Positions 18,151 to 27,560 of a stretch of DNA of 64,000 bases are shown here, piece by piece. Under the pieces are notes generated by a model that was given only the letters and a program-made list of their open reading frames with translations, was not told where the DNA came from and searched no databases. The position numbers and the translations under genes were made by a program. The DNA comes from Aphelocoma coerulescens. Taxonomy: Eukaryota; Chordata; Aves; Passeriformes; Corvidae. Numbering within the stretch: position 1 is the stretch's first letter; each line of letters begins with the position of its first letter. Where the stretch lies: assembly GCF_041296385.1 (NCBI RefSeq), contig NC_091014.1, positions 63,310,578 through 63,374,577 of the forward strand. Reading direction: 5' to 3'.

Positions 18151-20826
18151 CTCTTCAGTCCTGAGCACTTCATTGAAATCTATCACTGACCATTTATCCT
18201 GACATATTGTTGAGCTACACATTAGTCAGTCTAAATGACAAACATGTAAGTGGGTGGAGATCCACAGCATCCTCCATCCCTTCAGCCCGTTCAGCCTCGT
18301 GCAGCGCCTGCTATGCTGGACAGCTCATCTTCCATTAAAAATGGATGTGCTCCAGATGTGTTCTCCCAGAGAACTGCCAATATCATCTCAGGCATCACTC
18401 TGAGGGCACTGCACGAGAGACAAACAGCACTGGCTCTCTTTCCCCAGGAGGAGGGAAGGCTGCCTCAACAGCCTGGCTGTTGGGGAAAGCAATAAACTCA
18501 AGATGCCAACTAGCTTTGAAAAATAATTTCTGTTTTTCTCTTATGCTGCATCTCCCTCCCAAGTGTTCCCAGGGCTAAATAGCTGGAGTGGCAGTATTTA
18601 ATAGTGACATCTTTGTGGATTTCGCTCTGGCATTAGTTTGATGAGTTACTTTAAAGTCAAAATATCCTTCAAATGCCCACCCAAAGTCTGTCAGTCTCTT
18701 AACACTACACATTCTCTCCAGAGGGATTTGCAATGCAGATGTCTCCGTGGCTCAGCACGAATTGCTGTGCAACAAAATACAGCTGAAGTTTGCCAATTAA
18801 TCATGAACACATAATGAATAACAAATTATTTCTAAACACGTTTGTAGCCAATGCAGTTTTAACAAATGCTCGGAGGGTCCTTCTGCTTACTCAGATGAAG
18901 ATGATTTTGTTCCCTGATGTCAGTATTTATAAGAAGAAAATGTTAGAGATGATCTTACAGCACAATAGTTCTAAACATAAGACTTAGGAGTGAAGTTGCT
19001 CACTTTGTCATACAGGTACTACTCAAATGCCTCATTTTCAAGATCAAATGGTACAAGTTCAGACTCTCCTTTCCTCTAAATGTCAATAAACAAGCACCAA
19101 TGAGCAAACTGTCACCCTGATGGGTTTTTTTTTCCAGGTATACCTTTGCCTTCTCAGGACAAACAATGGATCAAGTGTTGCATTTTGTCAAAATTTTGCC
19201 TTAAAGCTGTCATTCAGTTAAAACTAAAATACATACACAAGATGAATTAACCAGATAAACAATTCCAGATCACTATTCATCAAATAATATAATTCCAGAC
19301 AAAATTACTGCCAACTATTTGTAAAAAGCTCTTTATTGTACTTTATCATGAGGTTTCTTCCTTTTTTTTTTTTCTATTTTGCTGCTTTCCATGTGTTCCA
19401 TGCATGTCTCTCCACTCCCTTGATTTCTTTCCTCCACAACAGTCGCTGTACAGAGAATGGCCATGTTGTCTTCTACCCCATGTCAACTCACTCTCCTTTA
19501 ACTCCTTTCTAGGGTTTTCAGCTTTTTCACTCAGCCATCTCCCACTGATTTTCTTGCAAATAATTGCTATCAAATCCAAACACTTTGCTCTGCTTGCAAC
19601 AAAACGCTCAGGAGGATCTAACAACAAGTTCACAGAATTCAACTCATCACAAATCCATTCCTATAGTCAGTCTCTGCTGCATCCTTCCATTCCCTGTTAT
19701 TATCAACCCCTAGCATGCCATATCTAATTTGGACTGTGAAGACCTCAGAGTGGGGATGTTGAGTTTACAGTCCCTGGCAGAATCTAGGGACACACAGTGT
19801 CCCAGATACAATGAGCAAGACCTTTTTGGCTCCATGGATTGCAAACCAGATCATTCTCTGTCTCTGCAAATTTGCAGATGTGTTGAGTTGTTGTTCTGTT
19901 GACTGATGTGACCCTGATTTTCCATCCTGAGTGTCTGTACGCTGCCTTGCCAGCACGCTAACCCTGGCTGGGTGCTCTGCAAGCAATTCTCCTCATAACC
20001 ACAGCAACAACAGTGCTACAGTGACATAAATAGGCTTTTGCAAGTGCATATTTTTACTTAGATTAATTAATAATAATAATGGCTGACAAGGAGAAACAAC
20101 TGAGCAAAAAAAGGCAGAAAAATTTAATGAATGCAGACCTGTTCATATCTGTGCTTCCATCACACCAAAAAAGCCATGCTGAAGCCTGCAAGTATAGGCA
20201 GCAACAATATTTTGAGGGAAAGAGAAGGATGTTTTCCAGTGGCCTATATGCCAATTTTCAGAGTGTGGGTAACATGCAAGTAGAATATTTTCATTGATGA
20301 GGAGGAATGAGATCAAACTGATGTAATTACTGAATCAGGCAGGATAATTTACCAACATGGAATATTAAAATACTTTGCTCCAATCCTTTAACATAAATAA
20401 AGAAATTTGAAGACTGAGAAGGTAAGAGTGCTTATGAAGCTACCATCATTATTTTAGAGGTGCAGAGACAGTAACTTGTTCCACCTAATCCTGTTGAGGA
20501 GGGGTGGAATGGAGTGGGGATGGCTGCAGAGAAACAGGCTGCTTATCCACCCCTCCAATGTACAAAAAGTGTGCTCAATTTGAAGCTGTGTGAGGAAAAA
20601 GCCCCAATAGCCAGAAGCCATGTCTCATTACACTTTCTAAAAACTCATTTTCTACGACAGAAGTTATTCCAGTCTGCATGGAAGATGTATTTTTGAACTC
20701 ATAATGTTTAAACAACTTAATCATGGAACAAAAAGGGGGCAGTTGTTGAGGAGCCAGCAATCATAATTTGATTATAGCAAGGACATTTGTTATAACAAGG
20801 AAAAAGGACAGTCCCAGCCAGGGAAA

Positions 20827-20857
20827 TTCTCTCTCTCTCTCCCTCACACACACACAG
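20827..20857. repeat. (CT)n/(CA)n compound microsatellite
   Basis: A run of CT dinucleotides passes directly into CA dinucleotides in otherwise unique intergenic sequence. Confidence 0.8.
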
Positions 20858-21453
20858 ACGGTTCAGGAAGACCTTCTCCATCAAGATGGGAGAAATGACG
20901 AGAAAATTGCGATTCAAAAATAGAGATAGAAATGTAAATTAGAATACTTATGATCTTACTCCATAAAGTCATGATTGCTTAATTAACAAAATGGCCCATT
21001 TTGGCTGAAGGACGACTTTGTCTCAGCAGCAGGGTGAAGGAAACGCTCAGAAGTTAAAAGTATGGTATAGAACAACATAGAAAGGCAAAAATATAGGAAA
21101 AAAAAGTTCTGTTAATACAAAAAATGAAGACTATAGAAAATGCAGAAGTGGTGTGACTACAGAAAGCAAAATGAGGAGTGCAACAATGCTGATGCACGTC
21201 TAGAGATGGTAAAACAGCACAGAAATGGCAGAAATGCTAAAAACCTCTATTTCCTCCTTAGAAAGATTAAGGAAGAGGCACTTTTCTCATCAAGTAGAAA
21301 AAAAAAAGAAGCACTTTTCAGTCCATTAGTCAGTAATGAAAATGGTAAGCAGGATCTACTAGAGCAAACATTTTAAAATTAGGATATTTAGAGAACTTTT
21401 ATAGGACAGTGTTTGAATACCTGGCTAAAGAAATTCCACGAATGTTAATTCTT

Positions 21454-21556
21454 AATCACAGCATCATAGAAAGGCTTGGGTCAGAAGGGACCTTAAAGAT
21501 CATCTAGTTCCAATTCCCTCCCTGCCATAGGCAGGGACATCTTCCACTAGATCAGG
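21454..21556 (-). mobile_element. CR1 LINE 3' end fragment
   Basis: The stretch resembles the avian CR1 3' end read backwards: a CATAGAA tail remnant, GGTCAGAAGGGACCTTAAAG, ATCATCTAGTTCCAA and CTTCCACTAGATCAGG. Only about 100 bases survive. The open frame just upstream (21140-21376, plus) has faint similarity to CR1 reverse-transcriptase sequence, too weak to call. Confidence 0.75.
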
Positions 21557-22628
21557 AATATAAGGAAATTAGAGGATAATACCAACATTCAAAAAGGACA
21601 AGAAAGGGGACTGGGTTGCCCAGGCCATGAGGCTGCTCTTCCCATGACAAGCACAGAAAATGTGACAGAAAATTAATCAGGGAAGGATGACAGAATAACA
21701 ATTTGTTCAATGCTTGGCAGAATCTGCTCTTCTAGAAAACAGGCCGAGCCAGACAAACTCAATTTCTTCCTTCGATGGCATTACACGTTTGGCATATAAA
21801 TGCAATCACATAATTGTCATTTACTCAGATGTTTGCACAGAGTCTGATTTAGCACCTCCTGGCACTGATTAAAAATTAGCATAAATCAAGCACTGGGAAA
21901 GCTCATGTCTAGTGGGATTGGCAGTGGCCAAAGGGGTGCCAGGGGAAGTGTAGCAGGGTCAGGTGCCCATCTGTGTGCCTCAGGGGCTCCCCTGGGCACG
22001 CACCCCTCTCCGGGTTTGGGGCACGAAGGTGAGTGACCAACTCACCAACTTCACCAGTATCAAGAGACCAAGAGGACACTTGTGCTGAAAGACTGAGATT
22101 GTGCAGGTAAATTTGCCAAGGCAGATATATTTATGCAGCTGAATAACCATCCTTGAAAACAAGCAGCAGGAGGGAAGCAAAAGTTACGAGGGTAAGGACT
22201 GGCAAGGAGCACAGGAGACACGCACCCTGAATTTGGAGTACAGAAACAATCTCTCCAGGTGGTTTGGAACAACAGCGAATGACAAACATTTGTGGCTCCC
22301 AAACTCTTCCTTTCATCTCCTTTCAGTAAAACCAGATTTTAACATTTGTCCCAGTTCACAGCCTGGTCAGGGCTGTGAGTGAAGACACCCGGCTTTCAGC
22401 TCTTTATGTAAACTTAAGCCTTCTCCCAAGAGTAAAACCAACTTGGTTTTACTAACTTCAATGCATGCTCTTATGAAGTAAGGCTGCTGACTGGACATGT
22501 CACACCACCCTTCCTTGGCAAAACCAAAGAATAAGACTCTACGTAGACTTGTCATCAGCTTTTAATGAGGATAACCGCTTTTCTCATTTCATTATTAGAT
22601 TTAAGCATATAACTACAAAGCTGCTTAC

Positions 22629-22652
22629 GGGGGAGGGGGGGGGGGGAGAGGG
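22629..22652 (+). repeat. Poly-G/G-quadruplex-prone tract
   Basis: GGGGGA followed by an uninterrupted run of about 12 G and then GAGAGGG, roughly 200 bases upstream of the MRPS33 CpG island. G-tract length may be a sequencing or assembly weak point. Confidence 0.8.
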
Positions 22653-22740
22653 AATGAGAGGAAGTCACAGCGAAAACGTTCTTGACTCAAGAGGGTGTGA
22701 CCGTCTCATGGTGTGTGGCATTTCGGATTGTAGTGTGCAC

Positions 22741-22802
22741 AGAGCCATGATCCTTGTGGCTCACTTCCAGCTCAGGATATTCTGTGATTCCGTGATTCCA
22801 TG
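22741..22802 (+). mobile_element. CR1 LINE 3' tip next to the MRPS33 promoter
   Basis: The sequence ATGATCCTTGTGGCTCACTT is followed by CCAGCTCAGGATATTCTGTG and then degenerate ATTCYRTG tail units, typical of the plus-oriented end of an avian CR1. It stops where the CpG-rich MRPS33 promoter sequence begins (ACCGCGGG at 22803). Confidence 0.75.
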
Positions 22803-23170
22803 ACCGCGGGTACAGCACCCGATCAACCTCCATTGCGCGCAGGGAAGGAGGAGAAAGAGCACCAGGCCACAGAGGGTGAGGAAGCAGATCCCTCCCTTCG
22901 CCGCCCGTCCCGCCCCTCGCGTCACCCGTGCGCGCCGCCGCCTCTCCGGCAGCGCCGCCGCTCCTCGGGCCGCGGGGCAGCGCGGGGTGAGCGGGGCCGG
23001 GCGGGGCAGGAGCGGGGCTGCCGGGCTCCGGGCTGCCGGGCTCCGGGCTGCTGGGCTCGGGGCTGCTGGGCTCGGGGGTGCCGGGCGGGGCCGTGTCCCT
23101 GGGAGCCGCAGCCCTCGGGCGCGTCCCGGCGCTCCCCTCCCGCGGGGAAGCGGGGCCGGCGCGGGCTGAG
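22803..23170 (+). promoter_or_regulatory. MRPS33: MRPS33 CpG-island promoter and probable untranslated first exon
   Basis: A compact GC- and CpG-dense block 2.1-2.5 kb upstream of the MRPS33 coding exon. There is no TATA box. Two donor-like sites could end a non-coding first exon: GTGAGG at 22876 and GTGAGC at 22987. Either could splice to the acceptor TTTTGCAG ending at 25290. GC-rich open frames on both strands (for instance the minus-strand frame 22687-23391) have proline/arginine composition from base bias and are not called as genes. The exact TSS and first-exon end need transcript data. Confidence 0.75.
23015..23089 (+). repeat. Five-copy 15-bp GC minisatellite
   Basis: Five contiguous units of GGGCTGCCGGGCTCC. 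The first two are identical; the next two are identical variants (GGGCTGCTGGGCTCG); the fifth is degraded. It lies in the MRPS33 CpG island, probably at the start of the 5' intron. The many GGG runs make it G-quadruplex-prone. Confidence 0.9.
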
Positions 23171-25290
23171 GGGTGACCTCCGTGGCGGCCTGGTCTTCCC
23201 CGTGTGCTCGTGGGAAAACCAGAAGGAGCGCGGGGAAAAGAGCGTTCTCCTGGCGTGTTCCAAGTGAGAAGGGAGCGGTGTGAAGCAAGCTGGTGGATCG
23301 GGAATAAAAAATGACCTAGCCCAGGACGGGAAAGCTTGGCTTTGGGTGGGAGTAGGGAGCCGGGAGTAGGGCGAGCGGCAGCACTGAACACTGGTTTTGG
23401 TGTAGGTGTGTTAATCCCCAGAGGGCGATCCTGAAGATATCATTGCTGGAGGTGACCATAACAAAACTGCTCTGGTAACATCTCACAGAATTACCCTAGA
23501 ACAGGCTTTGGATAGCTCTGGCTCTTGGGAGTCTGCAGCCTTTACTTTGCTTCTCTCTCAGACGTTGTTAGGATTAATGGAGGTCTCCAGCCTTGGCTTG
23601 GGATGTTAAGATTCTTCTAGCGATTCAGAAGTGAAAATCAGGTTCCTCAGACCACAGGGTTGCATTGTTCAGGAGCTAAAGGTATTTTCATTTTAAGGCT
23701 GCAGTAAGTAGAAATTAAGCAGTGTGTTTGAGTCTGGAAGAGACGCTTTCCGAGTCCTGTGATGAAGAGGTTGGGGGACAATTTGTTGCTTTGTCTCTGA
23801 ATGTAGGAGTTAGTTCTGAAACAGATGATTTAGGAAAACTTAGTGATTTTTTCCCCCTGTAAGAGATGCTCAAGTTGAAGTGCTGCCCTGTAATCATTTA
23901 AGAGCTTCTGTCTTCTCACACTAGGCCTACTGCCTTAGCTTGAGGTTTCTGATGCTTTGCCTTCCCTTTTGTTACTTTTTCCATTATTCTCTCTTCTCAA
24001 GTTACTTGTATTATTTTCATGCTTGATATTTTTTTCCTGCTTCCTTTAGAGTGCTTTGGTAACAGGAGTAAATCAAAGCAGGTCCTCCAATGGGCAGATA
24101 TATGTAAGTGAGGTTAAGAATACTTCAAATTTGTGTTATTAAACAGCAGGCTCTGTTTAATCATACTGAAGTGGACTTAGCACTGTCTGTCTGATTACTC
24201 TTATCCATGCTCTTTAATTTGTTATGCTCATCTTCTGGAATCAGCTGTGCAATGTACTTTAAAACAAGAATTTTAAACTTTAACCTCAGTGTAATGCTCT
24301 TGAACGAACCTGCTTAATTTGTCTGAAGACTTATGTTATCACTCATTCAAAAATGCAAAGTACAGACAAGATACAGCTACAAATACAGGATTATGGGATT
24401 CCTATTCTTGTCTACTACAACCCATTCTGCAAAGAAGGAGTAAAGAAGACTTAAAATAGGGAGAGTTAGAAAAGCTGAGAGAACACCCTTCTCACACTAC
24501 TTTTAAGAGAGTGGATGTTGTCTGGTGGCCTAATAACAATTGTTTTGTCTTCAGGGCATTTTTATTGCAGAGATTGTCAGGTGGGAGATGACTGAAAGAG
24601 AATGGGAAGCTGCTGATGGATTTTCTTGGAAAAAAGAATCTTTTTTCATGGGAAAACTACTTTTTTCCTTTCAAAAAGAATAGTTATCATGAGAGACTGA
24701 AAAGAGAATGGAGAAAAAGCTGATGGAGATGATCAAGGGAAGGGAATTGAGATGGGAAAGATCTGTGATTCATATAGAGAAACATGATTTCTTTATAGGC
24801 CATTGTTGTTAGATGGATTATAACAATATTTTAAATAGGGTGAGAAATTTCCATGAGGAAAAACTTCCAGGTTGTTTTCTCTGTATGTTCAAGTGGTGCC
24901 TTACCTTGTGCTTGCGTAGCAGTCGGTGTATTGCACAGGTGCTGGTTTTGGCAGAGCTCACGCTGTAATTGTTCCTGTGGCTGGAGTTAAAAGGTTGTCT
25001 TGAGCAAGCTGAGAGGGATCTGCTAATAAACCATGCTATCCATGGCAAATTGTGGTGCAGTATAGTTACTTTTATAGTTGGTATTGCTGTTTGTAGGCTG
25101 GGAATTGTACCTGAATTCATGTCAATGTTCTTTATGTGCAGGATTATGTACTAAGGATTAGACTGACTTTATGCAAGGAATGTGTGATGTCAAATGAGTG
25201 ATCAGTGTATGATACATTCTTTTGTTTGCCTTAATTCTGGGATGGCTTGTTCTACTCAGCCATCTTAAGAGTTGTGGCTCTGTTTTGCAG
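23171..25290 (+). other. MRPS33: MRPS33 5' intron
   Basis: Non-coding sequence between the CpG island and the acceptor TGTTTTGCAG that ends at 25290. No gene, RNA or confident repeat is seen. A CTCF-like partial match (11 of 14 core positions) lies at 23415-23428 on the plus strand. Confidence 0.65.
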
Positions 25291-25337
25291 GAAGGTCCGT
25301 CTGTCTGTGTCTGTGTGTGCCCACCGTTCCTGGGGAG
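25291..25337 (+). other. MRPS33: MRPS33 5' UTR portion of the first coding exon
   Basis: A short untranslated segment between the pyrimidine-rich acceptor ending at 25290 and the start codon. It includes an unusual TCTGTCTGTGTCTGTGTGTG-like run. Confidence 0.65.
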
Positions 25338-25552
25338 ATGTCCAATGTTTCCAGCTATGCCCTTCGGATGGCCCGGCTGAGTGCCCAGATATTCGGTGAT
25401 GTTGTCAGGCCAACTGACTCCAAATCCATGAAAGTGGTGAAGCTGTTCAGTGAGCAGCCCCTGGCCAAGCAGGAGGAGGTGTACAACTGGTACCCCCCTC
25501 ACAACACCTACTACGCTCTCATGAAGAAACTCCGCTTCTTTGGGCTCTACAG
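25338..25552 (+). CDS. MRPS33: MRPS33 coding exon A (residues 1-71 plus split Arg)
   Basis: Encodes the N-terminal two-thirds of mitochondrial small-subunit ribosomal protein mS33, a nuclear-encoded structural component of the 28S mitoribosomal subunit. The frame starts [20 protein letters not shown]. It contains the family's conserved blocks [20 protein letters not shown] (24-43) and [14 protein letters not shown] (49-62), and ends LRFFGLYR. These align without gaps to vertebrate MRPS33 as I know it. The donor AG|GTGCTT splits the Arg72 codon, completed by the first base of the next exon. There is no classical cleavable presequence, but basic residues in the N-terminal helix are consistent with mitochondrial import. 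With the next exon the protein is 106 residues, the usual length. The start has G at -3. Confidence 0.97.
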
Positions 25553-27235
25553 GTGCTTCCTGGGCTTGTAGGGTGGGAGCAGGACTGAACTGGGAAAGGG
25601 GTGGGTGGGAGTCTTGTTGCAGTTGTTTTCCTCAAGGGAAAGAGGAGAAATGTTTCGTTCTGAATATGGTACATGTGGAAATAGGCACTTGATTGTTGCA
25701 CGGAGGGCAAGGAGAACTAAGTCATTGCTGTGTGATTTTTACCAGAATTGGAATATTTTGTGAGAAAGACTTGAGGTGTAGTTGTGGGCAAGCAGTTACC
25801 TAAGAAATAGTTCCTGCTTTGGCTTTGTGGGGAAGAGAAAAAAGCATTTTCATAGACAGGAGATGGGTCGGTAGTTCTGAATATGGCAAATGAATGTGCT
25901 ACAAAGAGGTGATGTTAACACCAGTCTTACCATATATTTCTCAATCACTCCGCAGGTAATAAATTAAACTCAGAAGGGAAGCAAAGTCTCTGTTAGGCCA
26001 GAGGGCCTTTTTATTCTTTAAAATAAATTAAGTTAAATTCAATTCAAGTGTGATTTAAATAGTCTTGTTAATTCCAGCTTCATCCAAACTAGTTGCCTAA
26101 TTTCTAAATGAATTTCCGCAGTCTGTGGCAGGGAAAATTGCACTGCAGAATAACATTAGCAGGAGTCAAATGTAGTTCTTTCACTTCAACCAGGTAGCAC
26201 TAAAAAAATCCTTAAAAGTGAGGCTGCAAACCCTGTATAGTCGAAACAGATAACCTGTTGCTAATATGACAATACTAACCATCAAGGATTGCATCCAGGA
26301 TACTCTTGCTGTTGGTGGGTGTGCCAACACTTTCTAGAATGGCTGTTTGTTTACAAAGAAAGCCTCAATGTGATGTTAATGTTCTTTACTCTTCTCCTTC
26401 CCCTATTAAGTTCCTTCTCTAGCTACTGTATATACAGAGTTGCTAGAGGATCAGGCTTGCAGCTCAGAAATGTGCAATGAAGAATCATAGACTAATGGGG
26501 CCGGTAATAAACCACAACTTTTTTGTTTCTATTTAGAGAAGTCGTGTTTAAAATAGCAGTGCAGCTATCTTCGGCCACAGAGGATGCAGTTACGATTTTT
26601 GAAAGTCACTTTGCACTAAAAAATACAGGAACAGATTAATAGAACTTATTAAAACATGATTGAGGATTAATTATCTCTGCCAGCTCCTTCATCCTCCTTC
26701 CTGTTTTACTCTCTTATGAAGATTCTACCGGTACTGATGCCCTCTTCATAACTCCTTCCTGAAGTCACCTGAGAGCAGTGCCATGTGCTGTAATTACTGC
26801 TCAGCATGGCCCTGTTTCCTTAGGAGCTAATGACCTGAACACAGGAACACAACGTGCTGTGGCTACACTGCTGAGCTGGATAACAAGGGGGAAATTCTTA
26901 TTCTTGTCTCTTGCTGATTTTTGCATTTTACTGCTCATTTAAACAAAGGGGATCAATACATGCAATTGAAATAATACATCTGTGCACATACCATATGTTG
27001 CTGAAAAGGACAACCCTCTTAGCTCTGAAGGTATCACAGGAAATCTCTCCTGTTATTATTCAGTGATAACTGCCAGCAATAACATGGAATTCATTGCAGC
27101 AAGCTCCAGTATGGACTTCATGGTAACAAAAAGTTTTGGGTTTTGTTTTTTTTTATTAGCATATAGTTCAAAGAACCTTTCCTATCTCTACATCCCAAGA
27201 AAAAGAGTAAACTTTTTTCTTTCTTCACCATTTAG
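25553..27235 (+). other. MRPS33: MRPS33 intron between coding exons
   Basis: A 1,683-base GT-AG intron (GTGCTT ... CCATTTAG) that splits an Arg codon. It is AT-rich, and I see no gene or clear repeat in it. Confidence 0.9.
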
Positions 27236-27341
27236 GGATGAGCATCAGGACTTTAAGGAGGAGATGAGACGGTTGAAAAAGCTCCGTGGGAAGGAAAAAC
27301 CAAAGAAGGGGGAAGGAAAGAGAGCTCTCAAGAAGAAATAG
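27236..27341 (+). CDS. MRPS33: MRPS33 coding exon B (C-terminal 34 residues and stop)
   Basis: This exon completes mS33. Its first base finishes Arg72, then it reads [20 protein letters not shown], followed by a lysine-rich tail [14 protein letters not shown] and TAG at 27339-27341. The DEHQDF block and the [18 protein letters not shown] core are nearly invariant in vertebrate MRPS33. The basic tail probably contacts rRNA, an inference from composition. The acceptor is TTTAG at 27231-27235. The two coding exons sum to 321 bases, 106 codons plus stop, with no frameshift. The ORF upstream of 27236 is intron sequence and not part of the protein. Confidence 0.97.
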
Positions 27342-27560
27342 TGCTGTTTGAACAGTGTAACTGACTGCTCTGGAAATGCTGGGCAACAGCTGGAGAAGGC
27401 TTGGCATGTGAGCTGCGTGTGGGGCACAAGAAACACACTGAAATAGTGGACTCCACCTTGGGAATGCACTCGGGTCTTTGAAGTTTTACTGGGTTTGAAT
27501 TTCTGTACTTTAAATATACTGTATACTGTAACAGTAATAAAAAAGTGCTCAGTGTTTTTC
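27342..27560 (+). other. MRPS33: MRPS33 3' UTR
   Basis: A short 3' UTR from the TAG to the probable cleavage zone about 15-25 bases past the AATAAA. It is followed by GT-rich sequence (AGTGTTTTTCTCTGAACTGT), a normal downstream element. Confidence 0.8.
27536..27541 (+). terminator. MRPS33: MRPS33 polyadenylation signal AATAAA
   Basis: A canonical hexamer 195 bases after the stop codon with a T/G-rich downstream element. It is the first AATAAA after the stop and fits the expected short MRPS33 3' UTR. Confidence 0.85.

Larger units (their letters stand above)
8701..22740. other. Intergenic region between divergent TMEM178B and MRPS33
   Basis: About 14 kb between the two promoters with no supportable gene. 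Open frames on either strand are short or low complexity; the longest, 16456-16944 on the minus strand, has no family resemblance. Contents I can support are a perfect hairpin at 9962-9997, a CTCF-type core at 12206-12219, a (CA)n patch near 12885-12905, a MIR SINE fossil at about 18003-18150 and a short CR1 at 21454-21556. The remainder is AT-rich unique-looking sequence with homopolymer runs such as T18 at 11181-11198. Confidence 0.7.

Noticed and set aside
20443..20492. A second MIR-like patch
   Set aside because: It is too short and too diverged to separate from chance without a profile search.
21140..21376. A possible CR1 reverse-transcriptase remnant just upstream of the CR1 scrap at 21454
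   Set aside because: Similarity by eye is faint (an Arg/Lys-rich stretch followed by PLVSNENG-like text). Its plus orientation is also opposite to the adjacent minus-strand CR1 end.
22687..23391. A 234-codon minus-strand frame over the MRPS33 promoter
   Set aside because: Its repeating Ser/Pro/Glu motif is simply the 15-bp minisatellite translated, and the rest is CpG-island composition. It also crosses the CR1 tip.
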